A DNA stretch of 64,000 nucleotides, taken from Brenneria nigrifluens DSM 30175 = ATCC 13028 (GTDB taxonomy: Bacteria > Pseudomonadota > Gammaproteobacteria > Enterobacterales > Enterobacteriaceae). The position numbers and the translations under genes were made by a program. Within the stretch, counting starts at the first letter, position 1, and every line of letters begins with the position of its first letter. The DNA lies in NCBI RefSeq assembly GCF_005484965.1, contig NZ_CP034036.1:2480001-2544000 (forward strand), given 5' to 3'. Of this stretch, positions 25,880-34,311 are shown in pieces. The notes beneath the pieces were generated by a model. The model saw nothing but the letters and a program-made list of their open reading frames with translations. It was not told the DNA's origin and did no database searches.

Positions 25880-26863
25880 TTACTTAAACTGTTTGAGGAA
25901 ACGCAGATCGTTTTCAAAGAATGCGCGCAAATCAGTGACGCCGTAACGCAGCATGGTCAAGCGCTCCATACCCATGCCGAAAGCAAAGCCGGAGTAGATT
26001 TCCGGATCGATACCTACGTTGCGCAGCACATTGGGATGCACCATGCCGCAACCCAGAACCTCCAGCCACTTGCCGTTTTTACCCATCACATCCACTTCAG
26101 CGGAAGGCTCGGTAAACGGGAAATAGGAGGGACGGAAACGGACCTGTAAATCTTCCTCAAAAAAGTTGCGCAGAAAATCGTGCAAGGTTCCTTTCAGATT
26201 GGTAAAGCTGATGTTTTTATCCACAATCAACCCTTCCATCTGATGGAACATCGGCGTATGCGTCTGATCGTAATCGTTGCGGTATACGCGGCCGGGAGCA
26301 ATGATGCGAATCGGCGGCTGCTGGTTTTCCATGGTACGGATTTGCACCCCGGAGGTTTGCGTACGCAGCAGGCGTTTGGCGTCGAACCAGAAGGTGTCGT
26401 GATCGGCGCGCGCCGGGTGGTGTCCGGGAATATTCAGCGCGTCGAAATTATGATAGTCGTCTTCAATTTCCGGTCCCGTCTCCACGGAGAAGCCCAGCTC
26501 GCCGAAAAAGGTTTCAATGCGATCGATGGTGCGGGTTACCGGATGCAGACCGCCGTTTTCGATGCTGCGCCCCGGCAGCGACACGTCGATGGTTTCCTCC
26601 GCCAGCCGGGCGTTCAATTCCGCCGACTCCAGCGCCTGCTTGCGCGCATTCAGCGCCGTCTGTACGTCCTGCTTGGCCTGGTTGATAACGGCGCCCGCGG
26701 CGGGACGCTCTTCAGCAGGCAGCTCGCGCAGCGAGGTCATCTGAAGGGTTAAGTGACCTTTTTTGCCGAGATATTCGACGCGCACGGTATCCAGCGCGGC
26801 GACATCCTGGGCCTCTTCTATGGCTGTTCTGGCTTTGGCGACCAGCTCTGCGAGATGTGGCAT
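25880..26863 (-). CDS. pheS: Phenylalanyl-tRNA synthetase, alpha subunit
   Basis: The 327-residue catalytic alpha chain. A coiled-coil N-terminal arm (about 1-90) is followed by the class II core: motif 2 around RVYRNDYDQTHTPMFHQMEG, motif 3 GFAFGMGMERLTMLRYG. The start at 26863 (MPHLAELVAKA) follows GAGGAA; the frame open to 26932 runs into the attenuator. Expression is controlled by the pheM leader and attenuator upstream. Confidence 0.97.
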   Translation of the reverse strand: MPHLAELVAKARTAIEEAQDVAALDTVRVEYLGKKGHLTLQMTSLRELPAEERPAAGAVINQAKQDVQTALNARKQALESAELNARLAEETIDVSLPGRSIENGGLHPVTRTIDRIETFFGELGFSVETGPEIEDDYHNFDALNIPGHHPARADHDTFWFDAKRLLRTQTSGVQIRTMENQQPPIRIIAPGRVYRNDYDQTHTPMFHQMEGLIVDKNISFTNLKGTLHDFLRNFFEEDLQVRFRPSYFPFTEPSAEVDVMGKNGKWLEVLGCGMVHPNVLRNVGIDPEIYSGFAFGMGMERLTMLRYGVTDLRAFFENDLRFLKQFK

Positions 26864-26930
26864 TGCATTCCTCTTCTTCTGCCTGTACGGCCAACTGTCA
26901 AGTTGGCAAAATTGTGTTGTCGTATGAAAC

Positions 26931-26955
26931 AAAAAAGCCTCCCTGTGGGAGGCTT
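26931..26955 (-). terminator. pheST transcription attenuator
   Basis: AAGCCTCCC-aca-GGGAGGCTT then a run of T on the minus strand, located between the pheM leader peptide and pheS. When charged tRNA-Phe is plentiful the ribosome clears pheM and this hairpin stops transcription; stalling at the Phe codons would favour an alternative fold. Confidence 0.9.
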
Positions 26956-27002
26956 AGGCGCTACTTTTCGTTTCTTTTCTTACGCGCAAAGCCACCCCAA
27001 GT

Positions 27003-27047
27003 TCAGGCGCTAAAGTAAAAAAAGAAACGGAAAATAGCAGTATGCAT
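27003..27047 (-). CDS. pheM: Phenylalanyl-tRNA synthetase operon leader peptide PheM
   Basis: A 14-codon leader reading [14 protein letters not shown], against [14 protein letters not shown] in E. coli. Five of its codons are Phe, including three in a row, which senses charged tRNA-Phe. It ends 48 bases before the attenuator hairpin. Together they form the classical pheST attenuation control. Confidence 0.95.
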   Translation of the reverse strand: [14 protein letters not shown]

Positions 27048-27169
27048 ACTTGCGTTACCTTGTCGTTATCGTAAAACGTAAAAATAAAACAGCATTAATT
27101 GAAAAATGATGCCGACTAAATGTCAACAGCCACCGGCGTTTTCTTTGACGCCAATAGCTGGCCGATAAC

Positions 27170-27198
27170 TAAAAGAGGGAGCAAAGCTCCCTCTTTTA
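27170..27198 (-). terminator. Terminator downstream of rplT
   Basis: AAGAGGGAGC-aaa-GCTCCCTCTT with T/A runs on both sides, just after the rplT stop. In E. coli some transcripts read through here into pheM-pheST. Confidence 0.85.
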
Positions 27199-27204
27199 AC
27201 TGAC

Positions 27205-27561
27205 TTATGCCAGTGCAGCTTTCGCTTTTTCAACCAGGGCGCTGAAAGCGACCTTGTCGAATACCGCGATATCAGCCAGGATCTTACGGTCGATTTCAAC
27301 AGAGGCTTTTTTCAGGCCATTGATGAATTTGCTGTAAGACAAGCCATTTTGACGGGCTGCTGCGTTGATACGTGCAATCCACAGCTGGCGGAACTGACGC
27401 TTACGTTGACGACGGTCGCGGTAGGCGTACTGGCCGGCTTTGATTACTGCCTGGAAGGCAACACGATAAACGCGCGAACGGGCACCGTAGTAACCTTTCG
27501 CTTGTTTCAGTATTTTTTTGTGACGTGCACGAGCAACCACACCACGTTTTACGCGAGCCAT
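27205..27561 (-). CDS. rplT: 50S ribosomal protein L20
   Basis: L20 (118 residues) is a primary 23S rRNA binder needed for early 50S assembly. It starts MARVKRGVVARARHKKILKQ and has the long basic N-terminal extension. In E. coli L20 represses translation of rpmI and itself by binding the mRNA upstream; the rpmI-rplT pair with a 42-base gap is preserved here. Confidence 0.98.
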   Translation of the reverse strand: MARVKRGVVARARHKKILKQAKGYYGARSRVYRVAFQAVIKAGQYAYRDRRQRKRQFRQLWIARINAAARQNGLSYSKFINGLKKASVEIDRKILADIAVFDKVAFSALVEKAKAALA

Positions 27562-27603
27562 ATGCTCTCTCCTAAAGTCTTATTCTAAATTCAAAAAGGT
27601 TAC

Positions 27604-27801
27604 TTATGCGTAAGGCAGACATGCGATGACCAGACCCAGATCCCCTTTGGAGACCAGACCCTTCGGACGCAGATGACGTTTACGTTTAGTCGCTTTTTTG
27701 GTCAGAATATGACGCAGGTTAGCATGCTTACGCTTGAAACCGCCGTTGGCGGTTTTTTTGAAGCGTTTAGCGGCGCCGCGTACTGTTTTGATCTTTGGCA
27801 T
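27604..27801 (-). CDS. rpmI: 50S ribosomal protein L35
   Basis: L35, 65 residues, basic throughout (MPKIKTVRGAAKRFKKTANG at the start). The start at 27801 is standard; four extra codons upstream are in frame but not part of the family. About 100 bases separate it from infC, including an imperfect hairpin around 27855-27887. Confidence 0.97.
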   Translation of the reverse strand: MPKIKTVRGAAKRFKKTANGGFKRKHANLRHILTKKATKRKRHLRPKGLVSKGDLGLVIACLPYA

Positions 27802-27900
27802 ATTAATTTCCACTTCGCATTGTTAATTACAACGAATCAGATTAAGGCGAACAAAACCCGCACTGCGCGAACGCGGCGCGGGTTCGGCTACTTGAATGCC

Positions 27901-28443
27901 TTACTGTTTCTTCTTGGGTGCGAGCACCATGATCATCTGGCGGCCTTCAATCTTCGATGGGAAGGATTCAACCACCGCCAGTTCACTCAGATCGTCACGA
28001 ACGCGGTTAAGCATTTCGATGCCAATCTGTTGGTGCGCCATCTCACGACCGCGGAAACGCAGCGTGATTTTGGCTTTATCGCCGTCTTCCAGAAAGCGAA
28101 CCAGGTTGCGTAGTTTGACCTGATAGTCGCCATCATCGGTACCAGGCCGGAATTTGATTTCCTTGACCTGAATAACTTTTTGCTTCTTCTTTTGTTCCTT
28201 TGTGGCCTTACTCTTCTCATAGAGGAATTTGCCGTAATCCATGATTCGGCAAACCGGCGGCTCGGCGTTCGGACTGATTTCAACTAAATCAACACCTGCT
28301 TCCTCGGCTTTTTCTAATGCTTCATTCAGACTGACAATGCCAAGCTGTTCGCCTTCGACGCCTGTCAGGCGTACCTCTAGCGCGCGAATTTCTCTGTTGA
28401 TGCGATTAGGACGCGCCGGTTGAACTCGTTTTCCGCCTTTAAT
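27901..28443 (-). CDS. infC: Translation initiation factor IF-3
   Basis: IF-3 binds the 30S subunit and checks the start codon. The true start is the rare codon ATT at 28443, giving (M)KGGKRVQPARPNRINGEIRA, preceded by GGAGGAATAAGGT. The first ATG in frame (28242, MDYGKFLYEK) is 67 codons into the protein and would drop the N-terminal domain. The ATT start lets IF-3 repress its own synthesis, as in E. coli. Length 180 residues; N-domain to about 80, linker, C-domain from about 95. The gap to thrS is only 3 bases. Confidence 0.97.
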   Translation of the reverse strand: MKGGKRVQPARPNRINREIRALEVRLTGVEGEQLGIVSLNEALEKAEEAGVDLVEISPNAEPPVCRIMDYGKFLYEKSKATKEQKKKQKVIQVKEIKFRPGTDDGDYQVKLRNLVRFLEDGDKAKITLRFRGREMAHQQIGIEMLNRVRDDLSELAVVESFPSKIEGRQMIMVLAPKKKQ

Positions 28444-28446
28444 ACC

Positions 28447-30375
28447 TTATTCCTCCAATTGATGAAGACTACGGCTGCGAATCTCTTGCTGCAGCTTACT
28501 GATCACTTCACTAACGTCAATGCTTCCCAAATCTTTGCCCCGGCGGGTACGGACAGCGACTTTCCCTGCCTCAACCTCTTTATCGCCGCAGACCAGCATG
28601 TAGGGAACACGCCGTAAAGTGTGCTCGCGGATTTTAAAGCCTATCTTCTCATTTCTCAAGTCTGCTTTTACGCGAATACCCGCTTCTTGCAATTTTCTGG
28701 TTAATTCGCTGACATAATCAGTCTGGTTATCGGTGATATTCATAATCACCGCTTGCACCGGGGCCAGCCAGGTCGGGAAGAAACCGGCGAACTCTTCGGT
28801 AAGGATACCGATAAAGCGCTCCATTGATCCCAGAATAGCCCTGTGAATCATTACCGGCACCTGCCGTTCGTTGCTTTCGCCCACGTAGGAGGCGTTCAGA
28901 CGACCCGGTAATGAAAAGTCGAGTTGCACCGTACCACACTGCCAGGCGCGATCCAAACAATCATGAAGGGTAAATTCAATCTTCGGACCGTAAAACGCCC
29001 CTTCCCCCGGCTGATATTCGAACGGAATGCCGTTTTCGGTCAACGCGGCCGCGAGATCATCCTCGGCGCGGTCCCACACTTCATCGCTGCCGATGCGCTT
29101 CTCTGGACGGGTAGACAGTTTCACCACGATTTTTTCAAAACCGAAGGTGCCGTACATATCATACACCATTTTGATACAGCTATTGACCTCAGCGCGCACC
29201 TGCTCTTCGGTACAGAAGATATGGGCATCGTCCTGGGTGAAGCCGCGCACGCGCATCAGCCCGTGCAGAGAACCAGAGGGCTCGTTACGGTGACAGCTGC
29301 CGAACTCCGCCATGCGCAGCGGCAGGTCGCGGTACGATTTCAATCCCTGATTGAAAATCTGTACGTGCCCCGGGCAGTTCATCGGCTTGATGCAATATTC
29401 ACGGTTTTCCGACGAGGTGGTAAACATCGCGTCTTTGTAGTTATCCCAGTGGCCGGTTTTTTCCCACAGCACCCGGTCCATCATAAACGGACCTTTCACT
29501 TCCTGATACTGATACGCTTTCAGCTTCATGCGCACAAAGGCTTCCAGCTCGCGGAAGATGGTCCAGCCGTCGTTGTGCCAGAACACCATGCCCGGCGCTT
29601 CTTCCTGCATATGATAGAGATCGAGCTGTTTGCCGATTTTGCGGTGATCGCGCTTCGCCGCTTCTTCAATACGCTGCAAATAGGCGTTGAGCTGTTTTTT
29701 ATCCGCCCAGGCGGTGCCGTAAATGCGCTGCAGCATTTTATTGTTGCTGTCGCCGCGCCAGTAGGCGCCTGACGTTTTCTGCAGTTTGAAGTGATGGCAG
29801 AAACGCATATTCGGCACATGGGGACCACGGCACATATCAACGTATTCTTCATGATGATAGAGCCCCGGACGGTCGTCATGACTGATGTTTTCGTCCAGAA
29901 TGGCGATCTTGTAGGTCTCGCCGCGCGCGGCGAAAACATCGTGCGCCTCCTGCCAACTGACCTTTTTCTTAATAACGTCGTAATCTTTGTCGGCCAGCTC
30001 ATGCATGCGTTTTTCAAGCAGTTCGATATCTTCCTGGGTCAGCGTACGGTCGATATCCACGTCATAATAAAAACCGTTGTCGATCACCGGGCCGATGGCC
30101 ATTTTGGTATCGGGCCACAATTGCTTGATGGCATGCCCCAGCAGGTGGGCGCATGAGTGGCGAATAATTTCCAGCCCCGCTTCATCTTTAGCGGTGACGA
30201 TCGCCAGTTGGGCATCGGTTGCAATTTTATCGCCGGCGTCCACCAGTTCGCCGTTGACGCGTCCGGCGATACAGGCTTTCGCCAGTCCGGGACCAATATC
30301 AAGCGCGACGTCGAGGGGAGAAACAGGGTGATCGTAGTGACGCTGACTTCCATCAGGAAGAGTAATAACAGGCAT
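28447..30375 (-). CDS. thrS: Threonyl-tRNA synthetase
   Basis: A 642-residue class II synthetase. Order: TGS domain (1-62), editing domain (about 65-225; HxxxH as HSCAHLLGHA), catalytic core (about 240-535; zinc ligand in MNCPGH, motif 2 EFGSCHRNEPSGSLHGLMR), anticodon-binding domain to the end. The start at 30375 (MPVITLPDGSQRHYDH) matches E. coli. It heads the thrS-infC-rpmI-rplT cluster and is autoregulated through its leader. Confidence 0.97.
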   Translation of the reverse strand: MPVITLPDGSQRHYDHPVSPLDVALDIGPGLAKACIAGRVNGELVDAGDKIATDAQLAIVTAKDEAGLEIIRHSCAHLLGHAIKQLWPDTKMAIGPVIDNGFYYDVDIDRTLTQEDIELLEKRMHELADKDYDVIKKKVSWQEAHDVFAARGETYKIAILDENISHDDRPGLYHHEEYVDMCRGPHVPNMRFCHHFKLQKTSGAYWRGDSNNKMLQRIYGTAWADKKQLNAYLQRIEEAAKRDHRKIGKQLDLYHMQEEAPGMVFWHNDGWTIFRELEAFVRMKLKAYQYQEVKGPFMMDRVLWEKTGHWDNYKDAMFTTSSENREYCIKPMNCPGHVQIFNQGLKSYRDLPLRMAEFGSCHRNEPSGSLHGLMRVRGFTQDDAHIFCTEEQVRAEVNSCIKMVYDMYGTFGFEKIVVKLSTRPEKRIGSDEVWDRAEDDLAAALTENGIPFEYQPGEGAFYGPKIEFTLHDCLDRAWQCGTVQLDFSLPGRLNASYVGESNERQVPVMIHRAILGSMERFIGILTEEFAGFFPTWLAPVQAVIMNITDNQTDYVSELTRKLQEAGIRVKADLRNEKIGFKIREHTLRRVPYMLVCGDKEVEAGKVAVRTRRGKDLGSIDVSEVISKLQQEIRSRSLHQLEE

Positions 30376-30397
30376 TGTAATTCCCTTATTTGCAGTG

Positions 30398-30418
30398 GTG
30401 ACCCACACGAAAGATCAC
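30398..30418 (-). promoter_or_regulatory. thrS translational operator hairpin
   Basis: On the minus strand GTGATC-TTTCGTGTG-GGTCAC forms a hairpin whose loop carries CGT, mimicking the tRNA-Thr anticodon arm. It lies 23 bases before the thrS start, where ThrRS binding blocks the ribosome in E. coli; the adjoining CACTGCAAATAAGG ribosome-site region is nearly the same. The rest of 30419-30765 holds the longer thrS leader and, on the other strand, the promoter of the FMN-binding protein gene. Confidence 0.75.
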
Positions 30419-30765
30419 ATACAAAAACAATTTTTTTTGATTTCAGATAATTGCCCATCAAATCAGACCCACAATGTCGGATTGAGGAGCAAGTTGGTGG
30501 TACGCGCTTCAACGGCGTACGCCTTGCGGCCTAAAAAGCAGCCGGGATAATATCACTAAATAAGGCAAGGATAAATGCACGCCCTGGATATAAATCAACG
30601 CCATACCATCCCACACTGGCTTTATGGGAATAGAGTAAATCTGTTAAATAGTCCACTTTTTTTTATCAAACCGTAGATTACTCTAGCGCTTGACGTCCAT
30701 TGGCAGTCGTTACCTTTTTTATTGCCAATAACGATTCCCCCTACCCCGAACAAAGGAAATAAGTC

Positions 30766-31200
30766 ATGCAGACGAAACTTTTAGCCGGCATTCTGACCGG
30801 TCTCTTTGCTGTAACCGCTTTTGCCGCAGACGGTATAATTAAAGACGGCACCTATAAGGCGGAAACCATCAATTTTGATGACCATGGATGGAAACCTTTT
30901 GTGGAGCTTACGTATAAAGATGGAAAAATTGCCGGCGTAAAATTCGATTATACCAGCGAGAAAGACGGCCATCTGAAAACGTCGGATAAGGAATACGGTA
31001 AAAAAATGGCCTCAGTGGCAAAAACGTCCCCTGAGGTATATACGGTAAAACTGGCTCAGAGCCTGCTGGAAAAACAAAATATCGAGGATGTCGATGGCGT
31101 AACGGGGGCGACACACTCCACGGAAGACTTTAAAATACTGGCCGGCGCGGCAATAGAAAATGCCAAAGCCGGTAATACGGAGACAGCGAAAATCGAATAA
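30766..31200 (+). CDS. Periplasmic FMN-binding-domain protein, likely covalently flavinylated
   Basis: A 144-residue secreted protein: signal peptide ending VTAFA at residue 20, then a single FMN-binding domain (PF04205 type). DGVTGAT at residues 110-116 fits the ApbE flavin-transfer motif Dxx(S/T)GA(T/S), so Thr116 is the expected attachment point for FMN. Related domains carry electrons in RnfG, NqrC and extracellular electron-transfer proteins such as PplA. No lipobox and no heme motif, so it is probably soluble in the periplasm. Neither apbE nor a reductase partner is in the window. AAAGGAAATAAGTC precedes the ATG. Confidence 0.8.
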   Translation: MQTKLLAGILTGLFAVTAFAADGIIKDGTYKAETINFDDHGWKPFVELTYKDGKIAGVKFDYTSEKDGHLKTSDKEYGKKMASVAKTSPEVYTVKLAQSLLEKQNIEDVDGVTGATHSTEDFKILAGAAIENAKAGNTETAKIE

Positions 31201-31256
31201 ATTTTTCACCATATGCAGCTATCCCGAATAACGCCGTAATACGGGATAGTCTGCAT

Positions 31257-31523
31257 TTAACGCTCGGGAATGACGTTTTTAAAATCAAGCGCGACGTCAT
31301 CCTGCGCCTGCAAATCATCACTATCTTCACTTGCCGGCTGCGGCACCAACACTTTCAGCAGGGTTAACTGTTGCCGTTGCTGCTCGGCTATCTCGCGCAA
31401 CAACTTGATTTGCTCATTCGCCCTGACGCTCGCCCGGTTGATAAAAAACCACACCAATGCGGCCAGAAGCGCAACGAGTACGATAAAAATCATTTCTAAT
31501 GTATCCACACCTATTCCACTCAT
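31257..31523 (-). CDS. yebO: Inner-membrane protein YebO
   Basis: An 88-residue protein with one span (residues about 9-27) running into WFFINRASVRANEQIKLL, nearly the same as E. coli YebO (WFFINRASSRTNEQIELL), then a coiled-coil-like stretch rich in Gln and Leu and an acidic tail. Function unknown. In E. coli yebO lies beside yobF on one side and mgrB, yobH and kdgR on the other; here it is next to kdgR but far from yobF. Confidence 0.85.
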   Translation of the reverse strand: MSGIGVDTLEMIFIVLVALLAALVWFFINRASVRANEQIKLLREIAEQQRQQLTLLKVLVPQPASEDSDDLQAQDDVALDFKNVIPER

Positions 31524-31612
31524 AACAATCTGCCAGACAACGACTCACGGGGGCCTATATTAGCACCAAGCCCAAGGTAAGTTCGATACGAGGATTCCTA
31601 ACCAATACCCGG

Positions 31613-31739
31613 CGCCCGCGACGGCCCGTAGGGTGACGGGCAGGAAGCCCGTCATAAAAAAACGCCCGGAGCGTTTTTCAACGTCGCCCGCGACGGCCCG
31701 TAGGGTGACGGGCAGGAAGCCCGTCATAAAAAACGCCCG
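31613..31739. repeat. Tandem duplicated hairpin repeat, with terminators
   Basis: A unit of about 55 bases starting CGCCCGCGACGGCCCGTAGG occurs twice (31613-31668 and 31685-31739), differing by one A in an A-run. Each unit contains GACGGGC-aggaa-GCCCGTC. Between them AAAAACGC-ccgga-GCGTTTTT makes a clean bidirectional terminator (about 31655-31678). The pair sits just after the kdgR stop, so it probably ends kdgR transcripts. It occupies the place where mgrB and yobH would be in E. coli. Confidence 0.85.
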
Positions 31740-31769
31740 CCGGGCAAGTTGATTCACAGTACGCTTAAA

Positions 31770-32561
31770 TCAGAACGGGTAGTCATGATAGCCCATCTGT
31801 TGTGAGATATTTCTGGCCGCGGTGTGCAATATATCGGCATAGCCGAGTTTGTTTTCTTCAGAAAAACGAATAGTTGGGAATGAAATGCTCAGACCGGCGA
31901 TAACCACGCCAAAACGATCAAAAACAGGAACCGCGATGCAACGCAGCCCTTCCTCCTGCTCTTCATTATCTTCGCCGTATCCCTGTTTTCGCACCAAATC
32001 CAGCTGAGTCAGCAGTTCCTCAGGGGAACCAAGGGTATTCGGGGTGCTGCGCGTAAACTCCACGGTGGAGAGAATCTCTTTCACTTCCTCGCTATCGCGC
32101 CACGCCAGCAGCACTTTACCGATGGCAGTGCTGTACAGCGGGTTACGGCGCCCGATACGGGAGTACATGCGCAGGTTATACATCGAATCGATTTTGTGGA
32201 TATACACGATGCTGTCTTCATCCAGCGCGCCAAGATGAATCGTTTCCCGCGTAAGTGCGGAGAGCTCGCGCATTTGTATATCGGCGCTGCGGATTAAATC
32301 GACGTTCTGCAATGCTTTCGCGCCGAGCTCAAACAACTTTAGCGTCAGCGTGTATTTCTCTGATTCACCTTCCTGAGCCACATAGCCCAGGGATTTCATC
32401 GTCTGCAAGAAACGGTATACGGTACTTTTAGACATCATTACACGTTGCGAGAGTTCGGTGATACCGATTTCACGCTCTTCACCCAATGCCTGCAAAATAC
32501 CAAAAACCTTTAAAACGGACGACACGGAATCGGGTTGTTTATCTAAATCTGCAATAGCCAT
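31770..32561 (-). CDS. kdgR: Pectin degradation repressor KdgR (IclR family)
   Basis: KdgR represses pectin catabolism and pectate lyase genes and is released by 2-keto-3-deoxygluconate. It is 263 residues: a winged helix-turn-helix at about 12-75 (ITELSQRVMMSKSTVYRFLQ) and an IclR effector domain from about 85 to the end (MYSRIGRRNPLYSTAIGKV). The C-terminus SQQMGYHDYPF matches KdgR of E. coli and Dickeya by recollection. It is followed by the duplicated hairpin repeat and lies downstream of ogl on the same strand. Confidence 0.95.
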   Translation of the reverse strand: MAIADLDKQPDSVSSVLKVFGILQALGEEREIGITELSQRVMMSKSTVYRFLQTMKSLGYVAQEGESEKYTLTLKLFELGAKALQNVDLIRSADIQMRELSALTRETIHLGALDEDSIVYIHKIDSMYNLRMYSRIGRRNPLYSTAIGKVLLAWRDSEEVKEILSTVEFTRSTPNTLGSPEELLTQLDLVRKQGYGEDNEEQEEGLRCIAVPVFDRFGVVIAGLSISFPTIRFSEENKLGYADILHTAARNISQQMGYHDYPF

Positions 32562-32774
32562 TTTTGTGGTTACCCTACTCAGTTTTCTTGTTTTAAAAAA
32601 AATAGAACAATGGTTTTAGTATAAAGGGAACACTTTGATTATGGCAATGGAACAACGACGATAATCAGGCAAGTTTGCCAACGATGGATGTCGGAAAACT
32701 TTACTAATTAATATGTAAGTAAATTTATGACGATAAACCGCGACATCGGTGACGGCGCGGTTTATTGCACAAGA

Positions 32775-33941
32775 TTAATGCCGCACGGCGTCAGGAACCC
32801 GAGCCAGATAAAGCGCCGGTTTGCCATCGGCGTCGGAGGTAAACAGAATCTGTTTATCATCCGGCGTAAAGGAAGGATGCGGATGCGTTACCTGGCGATC
32901 GCCTTGCAACACTTTCCAGGAGGTATTGTGTTGAGCAACGCGATGCCGCTGACCGGTCCGCATGTTAAAGACATACAGGAAAGGATCATTTTCAATCTTG
33001 TAGCCGCCATCATCCTGCACGTCAACCGGGGCATCGGAACCATCCCCCACCAGCAGCGAACCGTCAAAGTTGCTCATCAGGTGGGAACATGGCGGCATCG
33101 CGGTCAGCCGGCGGTTTTCCAGCGTGACGGGATCGACGCTGCAGATATAACGATGCGAATTGCCTTTGTGATAAGACACATAGATCAGCGCCGAACCATC
33201 CGGCACCCAGAACTCATGGGTGCAGCTCTCTCCCGGCGCATGCTCCTTCACTTTACGCATATTGCCGCCGTCTTCATTAATAAACCACATCCGGGCATCG
33301 ACCAAATCGTGCGGACCTTCATGGCAGAAGGCAACGGTGTTATCGTCGCCGGGACGGTAGATCGGATGGCCCAGCCAGCGGTTTTCCTGCAGGATGGTTG
33401 CCGCTTTACCGCTGGACAAATCAATACGAATCAGGCGGCAGCACGGATTGGTAAAGTAAAACGCCTGGAATTTTTTCCAGTCCGTCAATGGTTGCCAATC
33501 TTCTTTGCTGATTTCAATCCCCACCATTTTGCTACAGTCGGAATTGGCCACCCAGGTACCGTATCCCACCCAGTCTTCAGGAACCTGATAAATCCTTTTC
33601 TCTTCCAGCGTTTGCAGATCGACGCGCCTCAGATCGCGTCCGTTTTTCACGTAATAGAGCGCCTCGTCATCGGGAGACAGAAAACCGCCAAAGGTATTGT
33701 CGCCCTCGCCCTCGGTCAACTGCGTGGCCTGCCGCGTTTTCAGATCCAGCAGGTAATAGTTCCACGGGCCGTCAAACGCGCCGCCAAACAGCAGCTTGCT
33801 TGCGTCGCGGGTGAAGCATTTCTGATAAAAGTAGTTGCGGTGGCAAATGACGTCGGGCGGGGTTAAACGCACAACTTCGGTACCGGTTACTGAATCCTGA
33901 TAGGTATGAAACGCCAGGGAGAACTTGTTGCCTTTGGCCAT
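32775..33941 (-). CDS. ogl: Oligogalacturonide lyase Ogl (PL22)
   Basis: Ogl is a cytoplasmic lyase of 388 residues that splits digalacturonate and short oligomers into unsaturated monomers, the substrate of KdgF. It has no signal peptide and a seven-bladed beta-propeller pattern with repeated DxxxG/LTxG blades. Metal-site histidines are expected within CHEGPHD, CTHEFWVPDG and SHLMSNFDGS, all present. A KdgR box lies about 125-145 bases upstream. kdgR follows at 213 bases, an arrangement known in soft-rot bacteria. Confidence 0.94.
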   Translation of the reverse strand: MAKGNKFSLAFHTYQDSVTGTEVVRLTPPDVICHRNYFYQKCFTRDASKLLFGGAFDGPWNYYLLDLKTRQATQLTEGEGDNTFGGFLSPDDEALYYVKNGRDLRRVDLQTLEEKRIYQVPEDWVGYGTWVANSDCSKMVGIEISKEDWQPLTDWKKFQAFYFTNPCCRLIRIDLSSGKAATILQENRWLGHPIYRPGDDNTVAFCHEGPHDLVDARMWFINEDGGNMRKVKEHAPGESCTHEFWVPDGSALIYVSYHKGNSHRYICSVDPVTLENRRLTAMPPCSHLMSNFDGSLLVGDGSDAPVDVQDDGGYKIENDPFLYVFNMRTGQRHRVAQHNTSWKVLQGDRQVTHPHPSFTPDDKQILFTSDADGKPALYLARVPDAVRH

Positions 33942-34063
33942 CCGTAAAATCCTTAGAATTGATCATGAAGAATCTGACGCCGCGCGCGCAAGCCATGTTC
34001 TTATCCGTTGTCGTCTGCAACCTGGCAACCCGTCTCACGCGATAACGTCGGTTATCATGACAT

Positions 34064-34085
34064 TATAGAAACGACGTTTCATTTT
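34064..34085. promoter_or_regulatory. KdgR box upstream of ogl
   Basis: TATAGAAAC-gac-GTTTCATTTT is the best KdgR-type palindrome in the window (GAAAC/GTTTC arms). It lies in the 370-base gap between ogl and htpX, which otherwise holds a CRP-like half-site (CGTGATCGCGA, about 34089) and the htpX terminator. Confidence 0.75.
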
Positions 34086-34207
34086 TTCCGTGATCGCGAT
34101 TTTATTTTATAAAGCATGAGCTATATTTTCATCCCGGCATGCAGATTCAATGACATTGCCACTACGAAGGAAAGGCAACGAATACTCGCGCCGAAAAACA
34201 GAAATGA

Positions 34208-34230
34208 CAAAGGCCCGTATGGGCCTTTGA
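34208..34230 (-). terminator. Terminator downstream of htpX
   Basis: CAAAGGCCC-gtat-GGGCCTTTG about 80 bases after the htpX stop; compact hairpin with a short T-run on each strand. Confidence 0.65.
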
Positions 34231-34311
34231 GGTTACCGCCATCGTCATCCCCGCGCAGGCGGAAATCTCAGCGACACCGAGTCGCCAGCAGAAAGATCCC
34301 CGCGTACTGGG

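Noticed and set aside
31560..31757. 65-codon minus-strand frame with an internal protein repeat
   Set aside because: The repeated segment (FFMTGFLPVTLRAVAG) is simply the translated duplicated hairpin.
32727..33866. 379-codon plus-strand frame opposite ogl
   Set aside because: Exact shadow of ogl on the other strand; ogl has the family match, ribosome site and KdgR box.
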